From Bryobacteraceae bacterium (lineage in GTDB: Bacteria; Acidobacteriota; Terriglobia; Bryobacterales; Bryobacteraceae): a DNA stretch of 64,000 nucleotides. Shown in pieces: positions 18,605 to 26,993 of this stretch. The notes below the pieces were generated by a model. The model saw nothing but the letters and a program-made list of their open reading frames with translations, was not told where the DNA came from and did not search any database. Position numbers and translations under genes: made by a program. Positions within the stretch are counted from its first letter, which is position 1. Every line of letters begins with the position of its first letter. The stretch is from positions 1 through 64,000 of the forward strand of contig JANWVO010000054.1 of NCBI GenBank assembly GCA_025056865.1, written 5' to 3'.

Positions 18605-19348
18605 TCAGGCGCCGGCCGGGGCCGGCGGAGGCTCGGGCGGCTTCATGCGCCGGCGCCAGTCGAAGAGCACGATGCCGGCGGCGACGCTCACATTCAGGCT
18701 CGCGATCTGGCCCGTCATCGGGATCCGCACGAGGAAGTCGCAGCGCTTGCGCGTGAGCTCGTGCAGGCCCTTGCCCTCGCCCCCGAAGACCAGCGCGGCG
18801 GGGTCCGTGTAGTCGGCTTCATAGTAAGGCTGGCGGCCGCGCTCGTCGACGCCGTAGATCCAGAAGCCCGCCTGCTTCATGCGCTCCAGCGCGCGGTTGA
18901 TGTTGGACACGCGCACGAACGGGATCAGGCCGAGCGCGCCCGCGGCCGCTTTGGCCACCGCCTCCGTCAGCCCGGCGGCGCGGCGCTCCGGCGCGACCAC
19001 GGCCGTGGCGCCGGCGGCGTAGGCCGTGCGGAGGATGGCGCCGAGGTTGTGCGGATCCTCGACGCCGTCGAGCACGACAATCAGGCCGGCCAGCGGCAGC
19101 ACGTCCTCCAGGCTCGCCGCGGGCGCGGCCGCGGCCACGGCCACCACGCCCTGATGCGGCACGTTGCGGGCCATGCGGTCCAGCGCCTCGCGCGGCTCGA
19201 AGCGCACGGGCACGCCCGCCTGCCGGCACAGCTCGATGATCTCCTGGAGCCGGGCTCCGGCGGCGCCGCGGGCGATGGTGACGCGCTCGAGCGGGCGTCC
19301 GGCGCGGAGCGCCTCGCGCACGGGATGGATGCCGGCCAGCACTGCCAT
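18605..19348 (-). CDS. rlmB: SPOUT-family rRNA 2'-O-methyltransferase (RlmB/TrmH type)
   Basis: 247 residues. The N-terminal substrate-binding part starts GIHPVREAL, as in RlmB. The SPOUT knot has DGVEDPHNLGAILRTAYAAGA, LVFGGEGKGLHELTRKRCD and IPMTGQIASLNVSVAAGIVL, carrying the Asn-Leu-Gly, Gly-Glu-Gly and Ser-Leu-Asn SAM/RNA residues. The likely target is G2251 of 23S rRNA by family, though TrmH-type relatives also modify tRNA. ATG at 19348 was chosen because homology begins there. A minus-strand TACCAT lies 6-11 bp before it. Confidence 0.9.
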   Translation of the reverse strand: MAVLAGIHPVREALRAGRPLERVTIARGAAGARLQEIIELCRQAGVPVRFEPREALDRMARNVPHQGVVAVAAAAPAASLEDVLPLAGLIVVLDGVEDPHNLGAILRTAYAAGATAVVAPERRAAGLTEAVAKAAAGALGLIPFVRVSNINRALERMKQAGFWIYGVDERGRQPYYEADYTDPAALVFGGEGKGLHELTRKRCDFLVRIPMTGQIASLNVSVAAGIVLFDWRRRMKPPEPPPAPAGA

Positions 19349-19448
19349 GCCTTCATGGTAGCGCCTGCGGCCGTCCCGGCCGGGCCGCCCGCAGGGCCTT
19401 GAGGCCGGGCCGCGGCCGCGCCCGATAAAACATTTCCCCGCATTTCTG

Positions 19449-19477
19449 TTGACGCGCGGCGCGCATGGATTTAGGAT
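19449..19477 (+). promoter_or_regulatory. sigma-70 promoter of the MerR-type gene
   Basis: TTGACG (19449-19454), 17 bp, TAGGAT (19472-19477): one of the clearest housekeeping promoters in the window. The gene begins at 19500. Confidence 0.7.
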
Positions 19478-19499
19478 GAGGCTAGGCACGGATTCCATC

Positions 19500-19949
19500 A
19501 TGGCGACGGCGGCGGCGCATCCCAAGCCCGTGGAGATCCCCGACAAGCTCTACTTCCGCATCGGCGAAGTGAGCCGCCTCACGGGCGTCAAGCCCACGGT
19601 GCTGCGCTTCTGGGAGACCGAGTTTCCGCAGCTCAGCCCGAAGAAGTCCGGCACCAACCAGCGGCTTTACCGGCGCAAGGACATCGAAACCATCCTCGCC
19701 ATCAAGCACCTGCTGTGGGAGAAGCGCTACACGATCGAGGGGGCGCGGGCAGCGCTGGCCGAAATGCGGCAGCAGCGCCGGCAGGAACGGGAGGCGAAGC
19801 AGGCGGCAGCAGCGCCCGCGCCGCAGGCAGCGCGCCCGCCGGTGGAGCTGTTGCAACGGCATCTGTTTGCGCCGGATCCCGAGCGCGCCGCTGCGGTGCT
19901 CGAGCGCGTCCGCAGGGAGCTGCGCGAGATTCTCGAGCTGCTCGCCTGA
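19500..19949 (+). CDS. MerR-family transcriptional regulator
   Basis: 149 residues. The winged-helix DNA-binding domain spans about residues 18-90: YFRIGEVSRLTGVKPTVLRFWE, then NQRLYRRKDIETILAIKHLL. A coiled-coil of Gln/Arg/Glu follows, and a short C-terminal helix. There is no Cys-rich metal-binding loop and no drug-binding domain, so the inducer is unknown. In many acidobacteria and delta-proteobacteria such short MerR proteins are annotated only as helix-turn-helix regulators. It lies just upstream of the flbD-motA-motB unit but has its own promoter. Confidence 0.88.
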   Translation: MATAAAHPKPVEIPDKLYFRIGEVSRLTGVKPTVLRFWETEFPQLSPKKSGTNQRLYRRKDIETILAIKHLLWEKRYTIEGARAALAEMRQQRRQEREAKQAAAAPAPQAARPPVELLQRHLFAPDPERAAAVLERVRRELREILELLA

Positions 19950-19966
19950 CTGTTCCGCGGTTTCGC

Positions 19967-19993
19967 TCAAGTTCTCCGCCTCCGCGCCGATAA
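19967..19993 (+). promoter_or_regulatory. sigma-28 (FliA) promoter for flbD-motA-motB
   Basis: TCAAGTTC (19967-19974), exactly 11 bp, GCCGATAA (19986-19993). The -10 is a perfect match to the FliA consensus and the -35 matches 6 of 8. Transcription would begin near 20000, 24 bp before flbD. The function of the downstream genes agrees with this. Confidence 0.8.
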
Positions 19994-20023
19994 GGCGGAC
20001 GAGCCCTTGCGGCCGAGGTCCGC

Positions 20024-20245
20024 ATGATCCGCCTGACCCGCATCAACGAATCGCCTTTTTACGTCAACGCGGACCTGATCGAGTTCGTCGACGAAACGCC
20101 CGACACAGTGCTGACGTTGACGACGGGCGAGAAGGTGCGCGTGAGGGAACGCGCCGAGGAAGTGGTGGCGCGGGTGCTGGAGTACCGGCGCCGCGTGGCG
20201 GGACAGGCGGCGCCGGCGGCCCCTGCGGCGGATCGCGGCGAGTAG
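20024..20245 (+). CDS. flbD: FlbD/SwrD-type flagellar protein
   Basis: 73 residues. MIRLTRINESPFYVNADLIE followed by EETPDTVLTLTTGEKVRV-like text (seen as DETPDTVLTLTTGEKVRV) is the complete FlbD/SwrD signature. The family lies beside mot genes in many flagellar loci and affects motor power in Bacillus. The Ala/Pro tail (GQAAPAAPAADRGE) is extra. It is the first gene after the sigma-28 promoter, 16 bp before motA. The name FlbD here means the small 70-residue family, not the NtrC-type regulator of Caulobacter. Confidence 0.9.
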   Translation: MIRLTRINESPFYVNADLIEFVDETPDTVLTLTTGEKVRVRERAEEVVARVLEYRRRVAGQAAPAAPAADRGE

Positions 20246-20261
20246 GCGCAGGGGAGGGGGC

Positions 20262-21077
20262 ATGGCGGCAACGGGCAAGTCGAAGCGGCTGGATCTGGGG
20301 ACGCTCGGCGGGCTCGCCGTGGCGGTGGCGGGCATTCTGGGCGGGTACCTGCTTGAGGGCGGAAAGCCCGGCGACGTGCTGGGCGAGTCTGCTGCATTGA
20401 TCGTCTTCGGCGGCTGCCTCGGAGCGACGCTGGTGGCCAATCCGATTGGCATGGTGAAGGCGGCAGCCCGCCGCGTGCGGGATCTGCTGTTTGAGGAGGG
20501 CGATGACAGCGGCGAGCTGGTGGAACGGCTGGTCGGCTTCTCGCAGGCGGCGCGAAAGCAGGGCATTGTATCGCTCGAGCAGGACGTGCTGGCCATCGAA
20601 GACCCGTTCCTGCGCAAGGCCATGCTGCTGGCGGTGGACGGCATGGACCTTCAGGAGATCCGCTCCATCATGGAGCTCGAAATGGACACTGCCGAGCATC
20701 GCGCGGAGGCCGAAGCGAAGGTGTTTGAAAGCGCCGGCGGCTTCGCTCCCACCATCGGCATCATCGGCGCCGTGCTCGGGCTGATCATCGTCATGGGCGA
20801 TCTGAAAGACATGGACAAGGTGGGCAAGGGCATCGCCGCGGCCTTCGTCGCCACCATTTACGGCGTCGGCTCCGCCAACCTGATGTTCCTGCCGGCGGCG
20901 CACAAGATCAAGGCGCGCGCCGCCCGCGCGCGGCTCCGGCAGGAGCTGATTCTCGAAGGCGTCTGCGGCATCGTCGAGGGCATGAATCCGAAGATGATCC
21001 GCGCCAAGCTGGAGGCCTACCTCGAGAAGGCCTCGCAGCGGAAGCCGCGCGCCGTCGAAGCCGCCCGCGCCGCCTGA
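20262..21077 (+). CDS. motA: flagellar motor stator protein MotA
   Basis: 271-residue inner-membrane stator subunit. Hydrophobic segments lie near residues 12-30, 42-60, 155-175 and 188-208. The cytoplasmic loop has the rotor-contact region (LRKAMLLAVDGMD). The third segment carries the typical GGFAPTIGIIGAVLGL with its Pro. ATG at 20262 follows AGGGGAGGGGG. It sits between flbD and motB under the sigma-28 promoter. Confidence 0.95.
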   Translation: MAATGKSKRLDLGTLGGLAVAVAGILGGYLLEGGKPGDVLGESAALIVFGGCLGATLVANPIGMVKAAARRVRDLLFEEGDDSGELVERLVGFSQAARKQGIVSLEQDVLAIEDPFLRKAMLLAVDGMDLQEIRSIMELEMDTAEHRAEAEAKVFESAGGFAPTIGIIGAVLGLIIVMGDLKDMDKVGKGIAAAFVATIYGVGSANLMFLPAAHKIKARAARARLRQELILEGVCGIVEGMNPKMIRAKLEAYLEKASQRKPRAVEAARAA

Positions 21078-21087
21078 GGGCCACACG

Positions 21088-21867
21088 ATGCCACGCGCGC
21101 CCAGACAGGAACATCCCAACCACGAACGCTGGCTCGTCTCCTACGCCGACTTCATCACGCTGCTGTTCGCCTTCTTCGTCATGCTCTATTCGCACTCGCA
21201 GATGGACCGCGAGCAGGCGGCGCGCATCTCGCAGGCCTTCCGTGAGGCGATGGAGGAGGGGCGGCTGACCCACGTGCTGTCCAGGCTGCTCAAGAACGCG
21301 CCGCCGCCGAAGCCGCGCGCCCAGACGCCCGCCCAACTGCCGCCGCTGCCGCCGCCGGATCCCGACGGCGCCATCGAGCTGCTGCCCTCGCTCAGGGAGC
21401 TCAAGGAGAAGCTTCACGCCGAAATCGACAGCGGGCGCGTGGAAATCCGCATGGAACGGCGCGGACTGGTGATCAGCCTCAAGGAAGCCACCTTCTTCCC
21501 GCCCGGCGGAGACGCCATTCAGCCGCAGGCCCTCCCCGTGATTGAGAGCATTGCGCTCGAGCTCCGCAAGGTGCCGAATCCCATCCGGCTGGAAGGACAC
21601 ACGGATTCGACGCCCATCCACAACTCCCGCTTCCGCAGCAACTGGGAGCTGTCGGCTGCGCGCGGCATCGCCATGCTGGAGCTGTTTGCCACGCGCTTCG
21701 GCATCCCCCGCGAGCGCATGGCCATCGCCGGCTACGCCGACACCGCGCCGGTGGCCCCGAATGACACTGAAGCCGGCCGCGCCCGCAACCGCCGCGTCGA
21801 CATCGTGGTGCTGAACGAAACGGGCACGCGGCAGGAGCCGCGGCCACAGGGCGGCAGCGGCGATTGA
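21088..21867 (+). CDS. motB: flagellar motor stator protein MotB
   Basis: 259 residues. One transmembrane helix (VSYADFITLLFAFFVMLYS) carries the ion-binding Asp21. A Pro-rich linker and a C-terminal OmpA-like peptidoglycan-binding domain follow (GHTDSTPIHNSRFRSNWELSAARG, GYADTAPV, ARNRRVDIV). The Tyr-Ala-Asp context is that of proton or sodium channels; the ion cannot be decided from this alone. It begins 10 bp after motA. Confidence 0.95.
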   Translation: MPRAPRQEHPNHERWLVSYADFITLLFAFFVMLYSHSQMDREQAARISQAFREAMEEGRLTHVLSRLLKNAPPPKPRAQTPAQLPPLPPPDPDGAIELLPSLRELKEKLHAEIDSGRVEIRMERRGLVISLKEATFFPPGGDAIQPQALPVIESIALELRKVPNPIRLEGHTDSTPIHNSRFRSNWELSAARGIAMLELFATRFGIPRERMAIAGYADTAPVAPNDTEAGRARNRRVDIVVLNETGTRQEPRPQGGSGD

Positions 21868-21917
21868 CCGTTGCGCTGAATGCCCGCGCGCATGAGTTCC
21901 TGCGGCGAATCAAACGG

Positions 21918-21936
21918 AATGCGCCGGGCCGGCATT
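21918..21936. terminator. hairpin between converging motB and thioredoxin-like gene
   Basis: AATGC at 21918-21922 pairs with GCATT at 21932-21936, with CCGG...CCGG continuing the stem. There is no T-run on either side, so this is at best an imperfect bidirectional terminator. The rest of the 112-bp gap shows nothing recognisable. Confidence 0.3.
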
Positions 21937-21979
21937 GCGCCGCCTTCGTCCTGCGCGCCGCCTCCCGCGCATCCGCCGC

Positions 21980-22888
21980 TCAGCGCAGCGCCGCCGCCAG
22001 CTCCTCGTACGTCATCTTCCCGGGATGGTAGAGCCGCACGATGCCGCGCTCGTCGACCAGTGCAATCGTGGGAGTGGTCGAACAGCCCCAGACGACGAAA
22101 TTCTCCTCGCTCACTGGCACGGTCATCGCCGGCACGCGGCCATAGTGTTCGCGGCGGATCCGGTCGATGTAGCGGATCTCTTCCGCGCGCGAAGCCTCCT
22201 CGCCGCCTGCCACGTATCCATACGGCTGCGTGGGGGCGATGAGGACCAGCGAGGGATGCTCGGCGGCGATCCGCTCGAGCACCGGAGCCATCGCCTTGCA
22301 GTCGCTGCACCAGTGGGCCCAGAAGAACAGCAGGATGCGCTTCCCGCGCAGCGAGCCGAGCCCGGGCGTCGTTCCGCCCAGCGATTCCGCCACGGCGAGC
22401 GGCAGCGCCGGACGGCCAACGAGCGAGACAAGATTCAGGTTCTTGCGCAGGCGCGTGACGATGCTGGTTCCCTGCCAGCGGCGGATCTCTTCTTCGAGAA
22501 ACGCCACCGCCTCCGCCTTCTGCCCGCGCGCATCGAGCGCCTGCGCGTGCACTTCGATGGCCGCGCCCAGAGCGATGGGCAGCGCACGGTCTTCATCCAG
22601 ACGCCGGCTTGCGAGCAGCTCCAGCGCCATCTTGCGCACGCGGGCCGCCTCCCGCTCCGCTTCGTCGTAGCGTCTGGCGGCCAGCAGGCCGCGGGCCAGC
22701 CAGCTATAGGCTTCCAGCCATTCCGCCCGCGGCGCGCCCGCGCTCCGCGCCTGTTCCAGCGCGCGCCGCGCCGCATCGAACTCCTGCCGCGAGGCCAGCC
22801 CGCGCACCTCGCGCACCAGCGACTGGCCCGCCGCGCGGGGAAAGAATCCGCAAGACATCAGCGCCATGCCCAGCAAGAGGAACCGCAC
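21980..22888 (-). CDS. exported thioredoxin-fold protein (TlpA/AhpC type)
   Basis: 302 residues: signal peptide (about 1-21), a helical repeat region of about 120 residues (ASRQEFDAARRALEQ, ARRYDEAEREAAR), then a thioredoxin fold. The fold has the redox pair Cys-Ser-Asp-Cys in FWAHWCSDCKAM and cis-Pro in STTPTIALVDERG. It probably reduces or oxidises thiols in the periplasm. It is the last gene of a four-gene minus-strand operon, 6 bp after the isomerase. A TPR-like N-domain on a TlpA-type protein suggests a docking function; the partner is unknown. Confidence 0.85.
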   Translation of the reverse strand: MRFLLLGMALMSCGFFPRAAGQSLVREVRGLASRQEFDAARRALEQARSAGAPRAEWLEAYSWLARGLLAARRYDEAEREAARVRKMALELLASRRLDEDRALPIALGAAIEVHAQALDARGQKAEAVAFLEEEIRRWQGTSIVTRLRKNLNLVSLVGRPALPLAVAESLGGTTPGLGSLRGKRILLFFWAHWCSDCKAMAPVLERIAAEHPSLVLIAPTQPYGYVAGGEEASRAEEIRYIDRIRREHYGRVPAMTVPVSEENFVVWGCSTTPTIALVDERGIVRLYHPGKMTYEELAAALR

Positions 22889-22894
22889 GCCCCG

Positions 22895-23938
22895 TTAGAT
22901 GACGCCGGGCCCGAGGAAGCTGCGCGTCCAGCGCATCGAGGCTTCGAAGTCCTCGCGCTCCGCCTCGGCCGCGCGCTCCTTCGGCGGCGCGGGCCGGGGC
23001 GGCGGGGGCGTGCCGCGGGCGGCGATGTCGAGGAAGCGGGCGAAGTCCGCCGCCCGCACGTTTTCGTAGCCCTGCCAGAACTCGGGCCTGCGCCAGGGGT
23101 AGGCCCGCGGCCCCATGACGATCACCTCGAGCGACATGGCCCGGCCGGGGCAGAGCTCCAGGAAGCGCTTCAGCAGCCGGCCGATGTCGACGTTGCCCTC
23201 GCCCATGCGCGTCCAGTTGACCAGCGTCCCTTCGGCGTCGTTCCACAGCCAGGAGTCGCGGATGTGCGAGGTCAGCACGTAAGGCGCCAGCGTCTCCAGC
23301 GCCGCGTGCGGATCTTCCAGCACCCAGCAGGGGTTGCCCGAGTCATAACAGGCGCCGACGAAGTCCGGGCCGGCGGCCTCGATCAGCGAGCGCAGCTCGC
23401 GCGACTGCATGTCGCCAGCGTGGTTTTCCACCGCGATCTTCAGCCCCATGTCGAGCGCCTGCGCGCGCACGTTGCGCAGCACCCGCACCGTGTCCTCGAT
23501 GCGCGCCTCGATGCCGCCGGGCGTGCGCCGGTCGTTGAACGTGCCGAGGAAGCAGCGCACCAGTTTCGAGCCGGCGATCCGCGCGGCGCGCATCACGCGC
23601 AGCAACTGCTCTTCGGCCGTGCCCGCGTTGCGGTCGAACGCGGTCGATGTGGGGCAGATGGAGCGCATGCCGATCTCCAGCTCGATGCCGAGCCGGCGGG
23701 CGTGCTCGCCCACCTCGCGCACGTGTCCGTCGTCGAGCGAGCCGAGGAAGCGGATCTCGGAGAAATGCACCGTGCGCGCGCCGAATTTCGCGCAATAGTC
23801 CAGGTGCTGGAACGCGGTCCAGTTCTGCGAGCGCAGGCTGAAGAGATCGACGCCAAGATTCGGTTGCGCGGCATCGGCCTTCCTTGCCGCCGCCGCAGGC
23901 AGTGCCGCCAGGAATTCGCGCCGCCGCATGCTATTCAT
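22895..23938 (-). CDS. Tat-exported sugar isomerase/epimerase-like TIM barrel
   Basis: 347 residues of the xylose-isomerase-like / AP-endonuclease-2 superfamily. The N-terminal MRRREFLAALPAAAA is a twin-arginine signal. Barrel strands with metal-ligand candidates include ENHAGDMQ (Glu, His), GACYDSGNPCW (Asp) and TSHIRDSWL (His). A Pro-rich C-terminal extension (GTPPPPRPAPPKE) is unusual. It overlaps the upstream deacetylase gene by ATGA. Acidobacteria and planctomycetes have many such exported members, usually of unknown substrate. Confidence 0.82.
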   Translation of the reverse strand: MNSMRRREFLAALPAAAARKADAAQPNLGVDLFSLRSQNWTAFQHLDYCAKFGARTVHFSEIRFLGSLDDGHVREVGEHARRLGIELEIGMRSICPTSTAFDRNAGTAEEQLLRVMRAARIAGSKLVRCFLGTFNDRRTPGGIEARIEDTVRVLRNVRAQALDMGLKIAVENHAGDMQSRELRSLIEAAGPDFVGACYDSGNPCWVLEDPHAALETLAPYVLTSHIRDSWLWNDAEGTLVNWTRMGEGNVDIGRLLKRFLELCPGRAMSLEVIVMGPRAYPWRRPEFWQGYENVRAADFARFLDIAARGTPPPPRPAPPKERAAEAEREDFEASMRWTRSFLGPGVI

Positions 23939-24831
23939 GTTCCGGCAAGGCGGCGGTAGGTGTAAAGTTCGATGCCGTGCTTTTCCAGGGCGCGCCGCGC
24001 CTCGTCGCTGGTCCAGAACAGGTAGTCCGCCCAGCGCTGTTCCCAGTTGTTCGTAATGGCGCGGATCTCGGCGTCATCCTTGGCCAGGTGGATGATGAGC
24101 TGCGTGACGCCTGGCCGCAGCGACTCGAGCAGCTTCAGGTAGCTGGCCCGCCGTTCTTCGGGCGTGCGCCCCGGCACGCCGGTGATGAGCCGGTCGAGCA
24201 TCCGGAATCCTTCCTGCTCCTTCTCGCGCAGCATCTCGGGCGTGACCGGGTATCCCTTGAGATCGGCGGCGTTGGCCTCATTTGGCCGCGGCAGCATGCA
24301 GGGCACGCCGTATTCTTCGGCCAGCTTCGTATAGACGGCGAAATAGTCGGGCCGCGCAAACAGCGTGCCCATGTGCGAGTCCAGATGGGTGAACCGGATG
24401 CCGAACTGCCGGGCGCCCTCGATCTGCGCGCGCAGTTCGGCCTCGATCTCTTCCGGCTTTGCGTTCATCGCCACCGGGCGCACATCGCGCCACAGGTAGC
24501 CCTCTTTGTCGAGCAGGCCGCGCACCGATTCGCGCGGGGCTACGGGGCCCCAACGGTAGCTCTTCCATTCGCTGGTGAGCGTGAGGTGCAGGCCGATGTC
24601 CTTCTCCGGATGCGCGCGGGCCCACTCCGCAAACTCGAGCACCCACGGGCAGGGCATCATGACCGAAGCCGAGCTGACCAGCCCTTTCTCCATCGCCTCG
24701 ATGGTGGCGATGTTGGCCGAATGGCACATGCCCGCGTCGTCGGCGTGCACGATCAGGTATTTCTTCTGATCCGCCGCGCGAGCCGCGAGCGCGCCAGCGG
24801 CCATCGACTCAAGGAAACGGCGGCGGTTCAC
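23935..24831 (-). CDS. Tat-exported ChbG/YdjC-type carbohydrate deacetylase
   Basis: 298 residues. GTG at 24831 gives a twin-arginine signal at the N-terminus ([16 protein letters not shown]). The metal-binding motifs of the YdjC family are present: [13 protein letters not shown] (Asp-Asp) and HLDSHMGT (His-x3-His), with [10 protein letters not shown] between. YdjC enzymes remove acetyl groups from amino sugars such as chitobiose. Export by Tat is unlike the cytoplasmic enteric enzyme. Both ends overlap neighbours by 4 bp, so the operon is translationally tight. Confidence 0.87.
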   Translation of the reverse strand: MNRRRFLESMAAGALAARAADQKKYLIVHADDAGMCHSANIATIEAMEKGLVSSASVMMPCPWVLEFAEWARAHPEKDIGLHLTLTSEWKSYRWGPVAPRESVRGLLDKEGYLWRDVRPVAMNAKPEEIEAELRAQIEGARQFGIRFTHLDSHMGTLFARPDYFAVYTKLAEEYGVPCMLPRPNEANAADLKGYPVTPEMLREKEQEGFRMLDRLITGVPGRTPEERRASYLKLLESLRPGVTQLIIHLAKDDAEIRAITNNWEQRWADYLFWTSDEARRALEKHGIELYTYRRLAGT

Positions 24832-25829
24832 GGGAGCTCCTCCGCAGGCCAGACCCCGGGGTTCAGCAGGTTGGGCGGCCGCTTTCCGGACAGGGCCGCC
24901 GCGGCGTTTTCCGCCGCCATCATCGACATCCGGCGGCGCGTGGCATAGCTGGCGCTGGCGATGTGCGGCGCCAGCACGACGTTCGGCAGCTCGAGCAGCC
25001 TGGGATGAACCGCCGGCTCGTTCTCGAATACATCGAGTCCGGCGGCCCAGATGATGCGCCTCTCCAGCGCCTCGACGAGCGCTTCTTCGTCCACCACCGG
25101 GCCGCGGGCCGTGTTGATAAGGATCGCCGTCGGCTTCATCAGCGCGAGTTCGGCGCGGCTGATCAGATGGCGCGTGGCGGGAGTGAGCGGCACGTGGAGG
25201 CTGACGAAGTCGGACTCCCGCAGCAGCTCTTCCTTCGACACCCGCCGCGCCTCCAGCTCGCGTTCCACCTCGGCCGGGGCGGGCTGCTCGTCGCAGTACA
25301 GGATTCTCATGCCGAAGCCGCGCCCACGGCGGGCGACGGCGGCGCCGATGCGGCCGAAGCCGAAGATGCCCAGCGTCGCGCCGTAAACGTCCTGCCCGGC
25401 CAGCAGGTCGATGATCCACGTCCGCCACTGGCCCGAGTGGACAAAGGCGTGCGCCTCGGGGATGCGGCGCGCGGCGGCCATCAGCAGCGCGAAGGCGAAG
25501 TCCGCCGTCGTTTCCGTCAGCACGCCGGGCGTGTTGGTGACGGCGATGCCGCGCGCGGTGGCGGCGGCCACGTCGATGTTGTCATACCCGACCGCCACAT
25601 TGGCAATGATGCGGACGCCTTCGAGTTGCGCGATCACGCCGGCATCGAGCCTGTCGGTCAACTGGCTGACAATCGCCTGGCAGCCGCGCGCCCGCTCGAT
25701 CAGTTCGCCGGACGGCAGCACGCGGTCCGTGCCGTTGTAATCCACGTCGAAACTGCGTTCCAGGAACTCGACCGCTTCCGGGAAGATCCGCTTGGTGATG
25801 AGGACACGGGGACGGGCAGACATGGCCAT
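24828..25829 (-). CDS. D-2-hydroxyacid dehydrogenase (glyoxylate/phosphoglycerate type)
   Basis: 333 residues. The NAD-binding motif is [15 protein letters not shown]. The catalytic triad of the family is seen as Arg in [13 protein letters not shown], Glu in [11 protein letters not shown] and His in [28 protein letters not shown] is the conserved substrate-domain segment. The substrate (glyoxylate, hydroxypyruvate or other) is not decided. It is cytoplasmic, unlike the two Tat-exported enzymes encoded behind it. First gene of its operon, facing the 25957 gene across 127 bp. Confidence 0.92.
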   Translation of the reverse strand: MAMSARPRVLITKRIFPEAVEFLERSFDVDYNGTDRVLPSGELIERARGCQAIVSQLTDRLDAGVIAQLEGVRIIANVAVGYDNIDVAAATARGIAVTNTPGVLTETTADFAFALLMAAARRIPEAHAFVHSGQWRTWIIDLLAGQDVYGATLGIFGFGRIGAAVARRGRGFGMRILYCDEQPAPAEVERELEARRVSKEELLRESDFVSLHVPLTPATRHLISRAELALMKPTAILINTARGPVVDEEALVEALERRIIWAAGLDVFENEPAVHPRLLELPNVVLAPHIASASYATRRRMSMMAAENAAAALSGKRPPNLLNPGVWPAEELP

Positions 25830-25839
25830 GAAGCCGCGA

Positions 25840-25869
25840 TTGTCTCACAGCCGCGCCGGGGCATACAAT
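25840..25869 (+). promoter_or_regulatory. promoter of the 25957 dehydrogenase
   Basis: TTGTCT (25840-25845), 18 bp, TACAAT (25864-25869). The minus strand of the same site reads TATGCC (25865 to 25860) and shares the TA, a weaker form of the shared-TA arrangement seen elsewhere. Confidence 0.6.
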
Positions 25870-25873
25870 CGAA

Positions 25874-25932
25874 GGTTCCTGCGTGCGGCTGCGCCCGCGG
25901 GCGCGGCCACTGGAACAAAACGGCTCGAACCT
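25874..25932 (+). promoter_or_regulatory. structured 5' leader
   Basis: The roughly 80-nt leader can form a 10-bp stem (GGCTGCGCCC with GGGCGCGGCC, spanning 25887-25908) inside GTTCC:GGAAC (25875-25879 with 25912-25916). GGTTC can also pair with GAACC further on, so two outer folds compete. GC-rich sequence makes chance stems common. Confidence 0.3.
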
Positions 25933-25956
25933 GTTTCACTTTCAGGGAGGACGTTC

Positions 25957-26859
25957 ATGGCACGGTTGGGCTTTCTCGGCCTGGGCATCATGGGCTGGCC
26001 GATGGCGCGGCACCTGCTGGCCGCGGGGCACGACGTGGCGTTGTGGTCCCACACCGCCGCCAAGGCGGAACAGTTGGCGCGGGAAGGGAAGGGAAGGGCC
26101 TGCGCCACGCCCCGCGAGGTCGCCGAAAACGCCGAAGCTGTCTTCCTTTGCGTCGGCGATACGGCCATGAGCGAGCAGGTGACGCTCGGCCGGGATGGCC
26201 TGATTGAAGGCGCGCGCCCGGGGCTGATGGTGGCCGATTGCAGCACCGTCTCCCCCGCCTACGCGAGGCGCGCCTATCAGGCATTCCGCGAGAAAGGGGC
26301 GCACTTCCTGGATGCGCCGGTCACGGGTTCCAAGCCGGGCGCGGAGAACGCCACCCTCACGTTCATGGTCGGCGGGGACCAGGAAATCTATGAAAAATTG
26401 AAGCCGTTCATGGAGGTGATGGGCAAGCGCTTCTACTATTGCGGCGGCCCGGGCATGGGGCTGCATGCCAAGCTGTCGCAGAACCTGATTCTTTCGAATA
26501 TGTTACAGGCCTTCAACGAGGGTATGGTGCTGGCCGCCAAGGCGGGCGTCGACCCCGAACTCATGCTCGACATTCTGGACAACTCGGCGGCCAAGAGCGG
26601 CATTGCCTCCTTCAAGGCTCCCTTCGTCTTCCGGCGGGACTTTTCCACCAATTTTTCAGTGCGTTGGATGCACAAGGACATCGGCCTGATGATGGAAACG
26701 GCAGCCGAGATGCAGGTACCGCTGCCGCTGACGGCTCTGACGCAGCAGGTCTTCCGCGCGGCCATGGCGGAAGGCTATGCCGATGAGGATATCTGTAGCA
26801 CGATCAAGGTGTTAGAGAAGATCGCAGGGGTGGAGGTGGTGCCCCGCTCCAAAAAATAG
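25957..26859 (+). CDS. beta-hydroxyacid dehydrogenase (3-hydroxyisobutyrate dehydrogenase family)
   Basis: 300 residues. Rossmann motif at the N-terminus (LGFLGLGIMGWPMARHLL), substrate loop DAPVTGSKPGAENATLTFMV with the conserved Ser/Gly, and catalytic Lys in GLHAKLSQNLILSNM. The C-terminal helical domain includes FSVRWMHKDIGLMMETA. It is closest in pattern to the GLYR/tartronate-semialdehyde reductase branch. ATG at 25957 follows CAGGGAGGA. It acts in the cytoplasm on a small beta-hydroxyacid that cannot be named from sequence. It is transcribed divergently from the D-2-hydroxyacid dehydrogenase operon. Confidence 0.92.
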   Translation: MARLGFLGLGIMGWPMARHLLAAGHDVALWSHTAAKAEQLAREGKGRACATPREVAENAEAVFLCVGDTAMSEQVTLGRDGLIEGARPGLMVADCSTVSPAYARRAYQAFREKGAHFLDAPVTGSKPGAENATLTFMVGGDQEIYEKLKPFMEVMGKRFYYCGGPGMGLHAKLSQNLILSNMLQAFNEGMVLAAKAGVDPELMLDILDNSAAKSGIASFKAPFVFRRDFSTNFSVRWMHKDIGLMMETAAEMQVPLPLTALTQQVFRAAMAEGYADEDICSTIKVLEKIAGVEVVPRSKK

Positions 26860-26869
26860 AAAAAAGTGC

Positions 26870-26898
26870 TTGCAATTCGGGAATTGGTATTCTAAGAT
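26870..26898 (+). promoter_or_regulatory. sigma-70 promoter of the structured RNA
   Basis: TTGCAA (26870-26875), exactly 17 bp, TAAGAT (26893-26898). It lies in an AT-richer patch directly after the 25957 gene and points into a stretch that does not code. The predicted start is near 26905. Confidence 0.7.
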
Positions 26899-26903
26899 TG
26901 GAA

Positions 26904-26993
26904 GTAAGCCGGGGAGGCAACTCCCACCAAAGCGAGACTAACCTCAAAAAGACCCCTGAAGCATTCTCCTCCCCGGCGCCCTCTGGGTCTTAC
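26904..26993 (+). ncRNA. candidate structured RNA/leader upstream of dxr (pseudoknot-capable)
   Basis: No credible protein lies between 26860 and 27154. The transcript can form a 10-bp helix GCCGGGGAGG (26908-26917) with CCTCCCCGGC (26968-26977). A 7-bp helix AAGACCC (26949-26955) with GGGTCTT (26985-26991) crosses it as a pseudoknot. A 5' hairpin GGGAG-GCAA-CTCCC (26912-26925, GNRA loop) competes with the long helix, so two exclusive folds exist. GTAAG:CTTAC (26904-26908, 26989-26993) is a further option. It may be a riboswitch for dxr or an independent small RNA; I do not recognise a known class. The remaining leader 26994-27154 contains one small hairpin (CCGGC...GCCGG, 27053-27068). Confidence 0.5.
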
